This document shows, piece after piece, positions 44,486 to 56,537 of a stretch of DNA of 64,000 nt. Origin of the DNA: Rhizophagus irregularis (Eukaryota > Glomeromycota > Glomeromycetes > Glomerales > Glomeraceae); the NCBI RefSeq assembly GCF_026210795.1, contig NC_089433.1, positions 3,621,001 through 3,685,000 on the forward strand, written 5' to 3'. Positions within the stretch are counted from its first letter, which is position 1; every line of letters starts with the position of its first letter. The notes beneath the pieces were generated by a model. It had not been told where the DNA came from. It was given only the letters and a program-made list of their open reading frames with translations, and searched no databases. Made by a program: the position numbers and the translations under genes.

Positions 44486-47400
44486 ATGTCGTCTCAAGAT
44501 AAAGCTGTTATTTGTGAATGTTGTGGCAACCCATATACAGTTCATGGTTATAAATGGTGTAAACCATGTCAAATAAATAAATTAAAACAAAATTTTACAA
44601 ATTGGTCCAGTGGAAATGAAAAAATTGACGAATTAATTCAAGAATTTCAATTGAAAATTAATCGTCATGATGATATAATAGTTGAATGGATACCGTATAA
44701 CCAGTTTAATGATATTAAAGAAATAGATAAAGATGATACTGCTACACTATATTCAGCGACATGGATGAATGGTCAATTGAAATATGAAAATTATAAAGTG
44801 GAAAAGAAAAGGGTACCTAATGAAAAAGTTGCTTTGAAATGTATGTATAATTCACAAAATATCACAAATGAATTTTTAAGTGAGGTACGTAATTCTTAAT
44901 TTCTTTCTTGATAAATTCAATTATAATTCAATTTTTAAAGTGCCTATTACATTAATAATAACTTTTTTTTGTATCTTTAATAGGTTAAATCATTTTCAAT
45001 TTATAGATTTGATTATGATATTCTTAAAATATATGGAATATCTCAAAATCCAGAAACAAGAGATTATATTATAGTGTTTCAAGAAAGATATTGTGAAACC
45101 TGTGGCAAAATATGCAAAGATTTGCGGCGTTGTTGGTGCAAGCCATGTAAAATAAATAATTTAAAACAAAATTTCACAAATTGGACCAGCGGAAATGAAA
45201 TAATTGATGAATTTATTCAGGAAATGCAAATGAAAATTAAGAATTTTACGGATATAATAGTTGAATGGATACCATATAACCGGTTTAATGATATCAAAGA
45301 AATAAGTAAGGATGATACTGCTACACTATATTCAGCAATATGGATAGATGGTCCATTAAAATATTTAGATGTTAAAATTAATGAATGGAAATACGAACGG
45401 TTACCTAATAAAAGAGTTGCTTTAAGATGTGTTTATAATTCACAAAAATTTATAGATGAGGTATGGAATAATTTCTTAGTAATTCAAATACTTTCTATTA
45501 TAATATTTTCATTTATATACTTTTAATAGGCTAAAGGATATTCAATTGATGATCACGAATATGATATTCCTCATATATATGGAATAACTCAAAATGCGAA
45601 TACAAAAGATTATATTATTGTACTTGATGATAGATATTGTAAAAATTGTGGAAAAATAGGCGAAATATACACAAATGAAAAAATTCAATGGTGCAAACCA
45701 TGTCAGATAAATAATTTAAACCAAAACTTGACCAGTGGAAATGAAAAAATTGATAATTTTATTCAGGAAATGCAATTAAAAATTGAAAAATATCATAGTA
45801 AAATAGTTGAATGGATACCATACAACCAGTTTAGTAACATTAAAATAATAACCAAAGATGATTTTACTACGCTATATTCAGCAATATGGATAGATGGCCC
45901 ATTATATTTTGGTATGTGTAGTTGCATAAGGGTCATGCCTAATAAAAAAGTTGTTTTGAAATGTTTATCATATAACTCTCAAAATATCACTGATGAATTT
46001 TTAAGTGAGGTACTCTTAATTTCTTGATAATCCAATTATTTCTATATAATTCACATTATAACTTTTTCGTATATTTGTTTTTACAGGCTAGATTATGTTT
46101 TGATAATAATACAAATAATGATTTATTTAAATATGGAATATCCCAAAATCCAAATACAAATGATTATATTATTGTATTTGGAGATGATTATTGTGAAATT
46201 TGTGGTAAAGTATATACTGATACAACTCGTAAATATTGCGAATCATGTTTAATAAATGATTTAAAAAAAAAATTTGCAAATTGGACAAGTGGAAATGATA
46301 AAATTGATGAATTTATTCAAGAAATGCAAATGAAAATGAATGGTTATGATGATATACTAGTTGAATGGATACCATATAATCAGTTTGATAATATTAAAGA
46401 AGTAGGAAAAGGTGGTTTTGCTATGGTATATTCAGCAATATGGAAGGATGGTCCATTTATATATCATTATGGTAAAAGTGTTAATGAAAATTATAAAAGA
46501 AGTCCTAATAGGGTAGTTGCTTTAAAAAATTTATATAATTCACAAAATATTTCTAATGAATTTTTAAATGAGGTATGAATTACTTATAATTTATTAAAAA
46601 TTATTATCATGTTAAAAAATTTAATTAACTTTATATTTTTTTTATTAGATTAAAAAATATTCCATCAAGTTTAATGATAATATTCTTAAAATATATGGAA
46701 TATCTCAAAATCCAGATACAAAAGACTATATTATGGTTTTTGAATATGCAAATGGTGGAAATTTTATTAATTATATTAATAATTATGCTGTAAATTGGTC
46801 TTGGCATGAAAGATTAGAAGCATTAGAAAATGTAATTAATGGTCTTAAAATAATTCATGAAAATGATATGGTTCATCGTGATTTTCATACAGGAAACATC
46901 TTATCATTTATTAATGTACAAGGTGGTGATGAAAATCTTGATAGTTCATTTTATATATCAGATATGGGGTTATGTGGAGATGTTAGTAATGTAGATGAAA
47001 CAAAACTTTATGGGGTTATGCCTTTTATGTCACCTGAAGTATTGAGAGGAAATCCATATACTAAAGCGGCAGATATATATAGTTTTGGTATGATTATGTA
47101 TTTCGTAGCAACTGGTATGCAACCTTTCTTTAACTGTGCTCATGATGAATTTTTAGTACTAAATATATGTGATGGAATTAGACCTGAAATAAATGAACAA
47201 AAAGCACCAAAATGTTATATTGAATTAATGAAAAGGTGTTGGGATTCAGATCCAAATAACAGACCAAGTGCTATTAAAATAGAAGAATTAATTAATTCTT
47301 TTATGTATCCTGAAAATAAAGAAATTATAGTGCAATTTAAAGAAGCGGAAGAATATAGGAAAGCAAATTTTTTATCTATTAAAAATAATCAATTAACTAC

Positions 47401-47497
47401 TCATTCACAAGCTTATTATACTTCTCGATTACTCAATCAATTTACAAGAGTTCTTACTGAATGTTTAGATTGTTTAGACTGTTCAATTGATGATTAA
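44486..47497 (+). CDS. Kinase with four tandem zinc-ribbon/N-lobe modules
   Basis: Five exons, 44486-44884, 44984-45460, 45530-46009, 46087-46572 and 46649-47497, all split by phase-0 GT-AG introns (69-99 bp), give 896 aa. Exons 1-4 each encode a CxxC...CxxC zinc ribbon, a linker (NFTNWTSGNEKIDEFIQEMQ type), EWIPYNQF, and the front of a kinase N-lobe up to the alpha-C helix (NEFLSE). Exons 2-4 also begin with a beta4-beta5-like piece (GISQNPxTxDYIIVF). Only module 4 keeps a glycine loop (G559KGGFAMVYSAIW) and Lys599. Modules 1-3 have KDD in place of the glycines, and module 2 has Arg for the beta3 Lys. Exon 5 holds the C-lobe: HRDF at 690-693, DMG at 719-721, MSPE and a C-terminal tail. It resembles the TKL-like kinases expanded in Glomeromycotina. 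Probably one active kinase with three pseudo-N-lobes; alternatively a collapsed array of genes. Confidence 0.75.
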
Positions 47498-48645
47498 ACT
47501 AAAAAGAAGATTTATATTTTATTCTGTAAATTAAATTAAACATTATATTATAAGATAAAACATATATAGTTAGACATTTATGCCAAGTTGCCAATATTAT
47601 TATATAGAATTATAGTATTTATTTTTTATATTTAAAAATTAATTTTAAATGTAAATGAATCTATTTTACTGACAAATCGTTAAAATTCCATTTTATTATG
47701 GAAATACTAATACGGAATTTTTAATTTAATATGATATTTAATGTGTACTGTTAGGATTATTTGACTTGTCAGGATATGATAATAAATGAGGAATTGGCAA
47801 TTATTAAAGTTTTTATTCTTTCACAAAAGGAAAATATTAACATTTATTTTTTTTCAAGTTGATTTTGCTATCAATTCTTTTTATCATTTCTTCTGAAGCT
47901 ATGAATGAGTTTTATTTCAATACTTGAAAATTTTCTTTTAAATTATTATTCAATTTTCTTTTTATATTACTTTCTTTTTATATTAGTCAATTTTTTATTA
48001 AACTCTTATTATTATTTTATTTGATCATACATTCATAATCTCAGTGATCTCACATAAGTAAAACAAGTTATATAATAATTTACATACATTTTCAAGGGTT
48101 AAAATTTAAAAAATCGTTGATAATCCAAAATATTATGACCATAATATTTCTACATTTGATAATCCATCAAATTTTAAACGTTAAATTATAATTGCGTGCT
48201 TTTTGGAATGGAAGGAATAGGAAGGTACTGATTGAACGGGAAGAATCTTATACTGCGTTATTTTAGTGACGTAATTATTTATTTATTTATTTATTTATTA
48301 ATGAAATATTTATTTATCTAGCTAAATAAGAACTTGGATTAGGACACTTATCTCAAAATGGATAAGTTCACAACAAATAGATGTTATACTGCGGAAATTT
48401 GGTAAATAACAAAATTATTGTTTATTGAATTAACTAATTTATTATTAATTACTAATGAATTGTTTTACTAAATAAAACTTGGACAGATATTTAGCTCGAA
48501 ATGAATGGTTGTAATGGATTAAGCATTATGATAGTTCAGACATATAGACTATTATTGCTAACTAATAGCGATTTTATCCGAATTTTACTCAGTTTTAGGT
48601 GGATTTTACCAATTTTATTTAAACAGTCCAACTTTTCCCAGATCT
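47498..48645. other. Gene-free interval
   Basis: AT-rich 3' flank of the kinase gene. A (TTTA)n microsatellite lies at about 48276-48300. No other feature. Confidence 0.4.
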
Positions 48646-48650
48646 TAATA

Positions 48651-48963
48651 GCCCTGTTCATTCGCATTTTTCGGAGTTAATTTTTGATTGGGCTGATCAG
48701 TTTGTACAACGTAACTATTTTCTGAATTTTTAGCCCAATTTTTTTGGTTGTTTTTTGGTCGAACGCCAAAAATAACCAACCAAAATTAGATAATTTCTGT
48801 TAACGTGACATTTAAGAAAAAATATATATCAATAGAAGGAGTTCGAACTAAATTTCAATCTAAAGCAGTTCAATTTGCGATCGAAAATAAAAAAATTTTA
48901 TTGGATAATTTTTATACAACAAAATCCGACCGAAAAATGCAACCGACCGGAAATGAACAGGGC
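48651..48963. mobile_element. MITE with GCCCTGTTCATT ends
   Basis: GCCCTGTTCATT at the left end pairs perfectly with AATGAACAGGGC at the right end. Further in, GCATTTTTCGG on the left pairs with CCGAAAAATGC on the right after an indel. TAATA flanks both sides (48646-48650 and 48964-48968). 313 bp without an ORF. The superfamily is unclear. Confidence 0.75.
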
Positions 48964-48968
48964 TAATA

Positions 48969-51560
48969 AGTCTGACGGATTTTACCGATTTTACCAGGCT
49001 TTTTTTAAAAACAACTTTGTAATTTTTTTAGATTGCTGATTAATAAATTATACATTATTAAACAGTTAACAAAACTATAAACCTTTGTTACTATAAACAC
49101 AATAATCATAAAAAAAACCTAATAACTTATAAAAATATAAAAAATTTTAGACAGTCTGGCAGTGACGAAGTCACCGCACATAAACTTAATCTAGTTTATT
49201 ATTTAACCTCAATCGATAATTACTGGAATCGAATTTTAAAAATTTTCATATATTAAAAATCGAAACACGTGAATGATAGTTAAATTACTGCGTCATCAAT
49301 TAAGATTTTATGTGTGTTTCGCCAAAAGTCAATCATGAACTAAATTAAGGATAAATTATGGAATTTTTTTTTTTGAATTGATATTTTAAATGAACTATAT
49401 TGGAAATTTAAAATTTTACCTTTGGTAAAACCACAATTGAGTTTAAATTATAACGTATACTGCATAATTAACTGCATAAACCGGAAAAAAAGGCTCGAAA
49501 AATCACGTGTCTTGTTTCATCACTTGTTTACTCCCTCCGTTTTTCGATTTTTCATAAGTATCTGATGTCATGCCAGCAGTATAATAATATTTTTAGGTTA
49601 TTTATGACCATTACAATAACATTTTCATTATTGAAATGTTTTTTTTTTCCTTAGAAAAGAACCTGTCTATGATAACATTCCCAAAAATTTGCTGCAGAAA
49701 ATTTCAGGTCTAAAATTACATTTACTTTACTCGTTGGTTAAATTTATCGCCGAACAAGCTTGACGTCATGTCACTACATCCGATCCATTTTACTATTAAC
49801 TAACATAAGATGAATCAGATGAATCCTGCTATTTCTAATACCTATATTTAGTTCTTTAAATTTAAAAGTATATAGTCTTTAAATAATATATTATATCTTT
49901 TCAAATATCAACTATCGAATATTTAATATTAAGTGTTTATATAACTTTTGTCATGGATTATATATAAATATCAGAATTCGGATTCGTGATATTTTAATCT
50001 GTGTAGATAATTATAATACCGTATTATTAATATGAAACGGTTTATTTTCCTATTTGCATGATCTTTTGTATTACTATATTGACAAACAACCGGATCAATA
50101 TATAAAACTTTCAAATAAAAATGTTAAAGTATATATTATTGAATAACCTATAATCAAATTTTATAAAATTTCTTTTATCATAAAATAAAAAATAAAATAA
50201 AATAAATAAAGTGAATTATCTGCGCATGAGTTCCTGTCTGCAATCATGATTTGTTAGCTTGTTTTATATAAATATTTAAGTACATACAAGAAAGTTTGAA
50301 AGTAAACGTCTGATATAGATGAGATATTATGGTTACCAATGTTATTAGGTCTTTAGGATAATAATCCATTAATTCGTGGTACTTTTTTACGCACTAAAAA
50401 AAATGGAAGTAGAAAGAACGTTAATAGAATCTGACAAAAATATTCTATCCATATGATGTTCATTTAATCATAATTTCTGTCACTTAGCTAATTAAAAAAA
50501 TGATAACTCTCATATCACACGAACCAACTCATACTCTGTAAATATGACTCATATTGACCTATACAATATTATTATTATTATTATGAGCCAGTTAAGGCCA
50601 AATTTAGCAAATATCGGCTATTCATAATATGATATTACGTAATAATTGTGTCTGATCTTCTCACACTCAGCCTCAAACGCGTAGAACACGACGTGTTAAT
50701 GGTATCAATTTTCAGAAAAAAAAAGTATATATATCCTATATTTTTTCCATTTGTCTCAATTTTTATTCGTACATTTAACATATTAACATACTTTTTCGAA
50801 CAATATATATCTGTTGTAAAATCATTAGATGCCAAAGGTTACAAACTTTCGCAAAGGTCTTCTAAGCCATTATATACAATAGAGAGCCACAGCAATGAAG
50901 GACCCGGAAGATAAAGTGCCCTTTATATTTCTTCCTTGCCTGGTTAAGGTGCGATTTCTTGTGTTTGTTTTTTTCTTTTCCTTTATATATGGTTTAACGT
51001 TCAAACTTATGAACAGGTTGATAACAAAAGATAATCACACACGTATTTATCTCACAACCAAGATACAACCAAACATCGAATACTATTCGTAGGTCACTCG
51101 TCATCAGTTGAAGAGATAGGATATACGCACATTTGTAAAGTCCGTATTATATAGTAATTTTATTATTTTCTATAAAAGTAAAAATTAAAATTCAGTTTTT
51201 CATCCCACCAATAAAGAAATGAAACCTTCACCTGTTGCAAATTTCAAGTGGCGAATGGTATCGGAATTTTTAAAAAGGTGAGTAAAGATTATTCTATCAC
51301 CCACTGGCCATAATCCTTGACTGCACACCGCGAAAGCAACGTGCGAAGGTTTATGAGGGCTGACCGGACGACTTTAAAGGGTTGCAAATAGATGACTGGG
51401 GCCCATCATACGAGAACCCACCCCAAGGTTATATCTTTGAAAGTGGAGCCTTGCTTAAGGTACCTGAATATAAGTCATCAGGTTCAAATTCACCGTCTTA
51501 AAGATATAGTAGTTGGTCTGTCAAGTGCTCTGGAGTCACTCTTGCAAAGGATCTGATGGT
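48969..51560. other. Gene-free interval
   Basis: No supported gene. Frames at 50648-50914 and 50895-51092 have no family feature. About 51240-51560 is less AT-rich and may be the edge of the repeat that follows. Confidence 0.35.
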
Positions 51561-51880
51561 CATAATAGAGAATATAGATGGTGGTAAAGGATACCATGAT
51601 ATCTATAGTCACTTCTGAAGTGTATGCTTATCCCTAAGGTAATTGGGTTATGGTGTATGGCTACTTGTCAAAATGGTCACTGTTTAAAATACCATTTTGG
51701 TGTCCAATATTATGACCCGTCATAATGGAAGACATAGATAGTAGTGAAGGATACTATATATATAGTCACTCCCGAAATGTATGCTTATCCCTAAGGTAGT
51801 TGGGTTATGGTGTACAACCACTTGTCAAAATGGTCAATGTTTACAATGCCATTTTGGTATTCACTATTATGGCTCGAAGT
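51561..51880. repeat. 160-bp tandem duplication (two units)
   Basis: 51561-51720 and 51721-51880 align along their whole length (for example CATAAT...GAA, then TGTATGCTTATCCCTAAGGT, then CTTGTCAAAATGGTCA, then CCATTTTGGT). They are diverged by scattered substitutions. No coding frame is shared. Confidence 0.75.
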
Positions 51881-53015
51881 GAATGAGCTAGAACTAACAT
51901 AAGCTTTCAATGTTAATTTATAGGGACCTGTGAAAATGGCACAAGCGGAAAGAAATGTACCATAAAAGGAATATAAAAATTCTACAAAAATGTAAAACTG
52001 AAAAGATTCGAAGCAATAAGAACCGACTTAATTTCTTGAAGTGGAATTTTCTTTGGTATGTTCAGTATTGGTGTTTTTTACCTTTATTTTGAATCTTCAC
52101 TTTTTATGAGACATATTTTATTAAGAACACAAAATTTGCTTGTGTAGGTAAAAAACTAAAAATTATTACATTTAATCACAAATACTTTAGGTAATTCAAT
52201 CTGAAATGAATTTTTATTTGATCGTTCATAATCTTTAACGTGATAAGTTTGAAAATCTCATTAAAAAAATTAACATATGCTTGCTATAATAATTTAATTT
52301 AAAATATTTATTATAGAGTGTATATTATATATATTTATGTTGGTTTTGCTAGTATTAGCATGTTAAATTTTGCCATTGTTTGTTGCGAAAAGTAATACAT
52401 GTATGTATCAGTTCAAGCATAAATAGTTCCTATATTGTGCAATTAAATTAGAGACGATTGAGAGTGCAAAAATCGATTAAAATTATCTAAATTTCGGACT
52501 GTATTATTGTTTTAATATTAAATGTGACTTTCACACAACTAGTAAAAAAGTTGCAGCCAAAAAAAAATTGGATTTTTTTTAAAATATTGATCGATTAATT
52601 ATATAATCTGATTAAGGCCCAATTTTAATCAGTTAAATTTTCTTAGCCGGCTTCAACCTCTAAATTGAATAAATTTAGAATCCAAATTCTATTTTGGAAA
52701 TTTGTGAAATATATATATACAAATTTCTTAAATATTTATAAAACAATATATTTAATTAAAGCGATTATGATCATAAAGTTTCATATTATTAAGACATACT
52801 TTCTTTCTAATAACATAAATCAAAAATTACATGTGAATTTTTTGTTCAATTCTTACGTTTAATAAGTTGAGTTTCAAAATCCTTTAAAAATCAATTCATC
52901 TATCTATTTACGATTTGAAATACTTCATAATTTTCTAAAGAAAAATGTTCAATCTCAATTATCTTTTTTTTCATAAAAATTCTTTTGATAACACGTTAAA
53001 TTGTAATCCGTATAT
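51881..53015. other. Gene-free interval
   Basis: AT-rich, no supported gene or element. Confidence 0.4.
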
Positions 53016-53019
53016 TCAT

Positions 53020-54310
53020 TGGAAGATGCTAGAAAAATATCAGAACCAAACCTTGGCCCACATCTAGGGTAAATGCTACAGCATAATTGAAATTTTTCAC
53101 GTTACTGATAATAATATTCCCATTCTTAAAGGAAAAATAAAGTTATCTTTAGTTTTGCCCAGGAACTAGAAGATTCTAATGGATTATACCCACCAATAAT
53201 TTCTTCTGTCCCTTTTATTTTAATAAAAGTAACTGTATTATATTTACCATCACATGACTCATGAAATTTTTAGGAGTAAGCCCATCTTTAATTCCTCGTA
53301 ATAGCAATTTAAAGTAGTATGTTAAATATAATCCTCTAAAACGTATAAATTTACTATTAAGATCCACTTTATTAATCCATCTTGAAATTGTTGAAATAAT
53401 ATTTAAATTAAGAAGCAAAATATCTCGTTATCAGGGTTCAAATATGAGTTCACTAAATCTTCATAAAGTTGTTGATCTAAAAGTTTTTGATATGGTCGAA
53501 CTTTCTGTGTTAATTCTTTAGATGATAAACTAAAAAATCTAATTAAAGTCAAACAATTTTGTAAAGTATTTTTTCATTGTTTTGAAATCATTATCGGATC
53601 AAGTTTTAGGATATGAAATGAGAATTGAATTTTGTGCAAGTCCCCATTTTAATACATATTCCCATACTTCAACTTCTTTCATTTGTAAATCATCTCTCTT
53701 AATAAGTGAAATTGAAGATTTTCAGAAGTGAAGCGAAATCAAAAGATTTGAATATCTTTTCGCATTAAATTTGTACAAAATTCTTAAAGTTTTAATAAAT
53801 TATTAGATTTCGCACTAATTTGTTAAATAAATTTAAATGTTTTTCTATCCACTCTGATTTATTAATTAAATATAGTTTTTGTAAATAATCAATTCTTGGA
53901 AAAGAAATATATCTGCAGCTTCTAATACCTTAAGAAATCTGAAATATCTTATAATTTTTAGTTGCTAATTAAATTCTTGTAATGATATAGGTATATTTAT
54001 GGTAGTATTCTTCATTGAATGGGATAATCTTATATTGTATATTAAATTTTTTTAAATAACTTAGTCTAAAACAATTTGAAAGATTTCTGGTGATATATTT
54101 GGTATGTTAATATGATTTAAATCATTATCATTTGGAGGCAAAAATTCTACGTAAATATGAAGAACGATACATAAAATGTTTATATGAGCTCAAAATATTT
54201 TTACGTAAGGGTCTGCGCCAACCTCAATTGTAATATCGATAGTATTCATCATCTTTTAATAATTTGATGTAATTTTGACATCAATTTATTTTTAAATTTT
54301 TTATTATTAT
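53020..54310 (-). pseudogene. Decayed BTB-BACK-TLDc relic, opposite strand
   Basis: On the minus strand the BTB part starts near 54290 (codons equal to IKLLKDDEYYRYYN-like, then the ITIEVG region), followed by an intron remnant and YIYG near 54000, BACK near 53690-53630 (EVWEYVLKWGLAQN-like), the TLDc start at 53418-53215 (IISTISRWINKVDLNSKF, LLLRGIKDGLTPKNF) and the TLDc end near 53190-53030 (EIIGGYNPLE). Many indels and stops. It is the only member of the family here on the minus strand, and the start codon region is not attached. Confidence 0.75.
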
Positions 54311-54362
54311 TTTTTTTTTTTAAAAAAAAATGTCTATTCAATTTTTTTTAAAATTATGTACA

Positions 54363-55984
54363 ATAGATATATTACATTAACCTGCAGCTTGTTTTACCGC
54401 ATACTCTCTTTATTTATATAGAAAACATGATAATATGTAATGCTATTCCATAATAATTTGAAATACTCTGGTGAATAATTTGATTAAAAAAAAATTTATG
54501 TAGGCATCAATTTAAGTTTACTGGTTATTTTGTTCTATTATTGAAATTTTCATAATAACAGAATATGAAAAATGTATATTTGAGAAATTGGAAGCAATCG
54601 GTAGGATTCTTCGTATTCTCATGTCTCTAGTTCAATAGATAAAGAATAATCATTAAAAACCTTAGAACAATAAAATGCGAATAATTATTCATCTATGTAA
54701 GCTAGAGACATGAAATATCACATTCTATGAGCTTTAGATTGTCTTTTAATGATATCTTTGCGATGAATCAATGCAGTAAAATATTCAAAAATAATGTCAG
54801 TGATTTTTGATATCATTGTATAATTCCAGCCAAAATCAAAATTCCCATCCCATTTAATATGGGCGGGCAAGTATAACCAGAATTACGTCAACTGGCCTCC
54901 TTCGGTACTCTGTAATATTCATACTAGCTTAACACTTACAATTATTAATGAATAAAACTACACTAAAATTGACTACTGTTCAATTACTCTTCCTTCATCC
55001 TTTGAATACTGGTGAACATTTGGTACTGTTTCGTCCAAAGTACAACTCGTCAATTTGCCAAATTGTCCACAGTACAATTTATTCTTTGGTCAATTTGTTG
55101 GTCGTAGCAAGTTTCACTAAATTTTATCTTAGAATATTATTAAGAAAACCCGCGATTAGCGCACAGTCACGTACAATTTAAATAATTATTGTTATTATAA
55201 CGAAAATTTAATAAAAATATATGTTTATATATTAACTATAGCAATATAAATACTATATATAATATATTGTGCTTTTAACAAAAAAAAAAGTAATGCTTTA
55301 TAAATAATTCTTGATATCATCTAATGAAAAATACCTTTCTTCTAGTTAATTTCATTGTTATGAAATAAAGAAGATAAATTTATATTTAATAATTTTTTTA
55401 ATATTATTAATAGCATTATTAATTTTACAAATATAGACAAACAAAACGCGAAGATCATGACATTTTTTAAAAAAATGAATACAGCCATAACTTGATATAA
55501 CGATTCGGGATAAACTGATTTTGGCCCATAACGAACTTTTTTCTTCCATCTATAATTAATTTTATCACTATATACCAACTTTATTATAAATTACATATAT
55601 CAAAGTTAGTCATGATACCATCCTAATTCCAGCCGGAATTAACTTAGTCTCGGCCGGCACTATTCAACGCAGCAGATCACCTGATATCCCGGAGTCGTGC
55701 ATCTATTTACAAGTTTCTGTATGATAACATTGTATTAAGCTATTGATATTATAAACATATTTAAGGTGATAAATATTGATATATCTTCTGTACTTTTTAA
55801 TATACTATATAAACTGGTATAATAATAATATTTGATTTATCGAATATTCGACATAATGACCCAAAATAGCTTGTTCGCTAAGTCTTTTAAAATGATGGTA
55901 AAAATAATTATGAGTCATATGATCCATAGATTTTACTATCAATACAACGAATCTTGATAGCCGGATTCATTTTGGCGGTTTCTT
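54363..55984. other. Gene-free interval
   Basis: No supported gene. Frames at 54948-55181 and 55342-55578 show no family feature. Confidence 0.35.
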
Positions 55985-56057
55985 AGAATTAGGGTTAGGA
56001 CTAGAGTTAGGCTAGGGTAAGGGATTAGGATTAGGATTAGGGCAAGGGATTAGGGCT
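55985..56057 (+). repeat. Degenerate telomere-like (TTAGGG) tract
   Basis: About twelve imperfect six-base units around TTAGGG and GATTAG (AATTAGGGTTAGGACTAGAG and later GATTAGGATTAGGATTAGGG). TTAGGG is the usual fungal telomere unit, so this looks like an old interstitial telomeric tract or an ordinary minisatellite of similar sequence. Confidence 0.6.
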
Positions 56058-56537
56058 AGTGGACTTAGATATAAAATCCTATTAATTGTAACTTGCAAAA
56101 TGAATCGAAATGAATCTGGCTACCATTTTTTTAGATGTGACGTAGAGTGATTCTATCAATACTTGCATAAATCTATTATTTGTCGTAATTACAAGCTATC
56201 ACACCATATCAATAACTTTATATTATTACCATCATCCACACTATTTGAATGCTAGTAGAAACTTCATAAGATGGTGCATGAATCTAGAATATCATTTTTA
56301 AATATTCTAATAATATTAATATCAATATGTGTCATATTTATTAGTCTTTTGTATTTTTTAGGTAAAAAAAATTGTCTCTATATGAGTAAAAAATCATAAT
56401 TTGCTATTATTTCTCAATAAAGATGATGCAATGTTAATTCAGTATTATTAAAAATGATGTAAAAGCATATTTTGTTTTTTATTTAAAGACCTGCTTGTTT
56501 ACCATTTTTAACTTTTTGGACTTTGGCTAAAATAATC

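Noticed and set aside
44486-46572. Four independent small zinc-ribbon genes
   Set aside because: Every exon boundary is a phase-0 GT-AG pair, the frames join without stops, and only the last carries a C-lobe; a single gene explains this better.
50648-51092. Overlapping open frames near 50.6-51.1 kb as a gene
   Set aside because: No domain, no splice logic, and the opposite strand is equally open.
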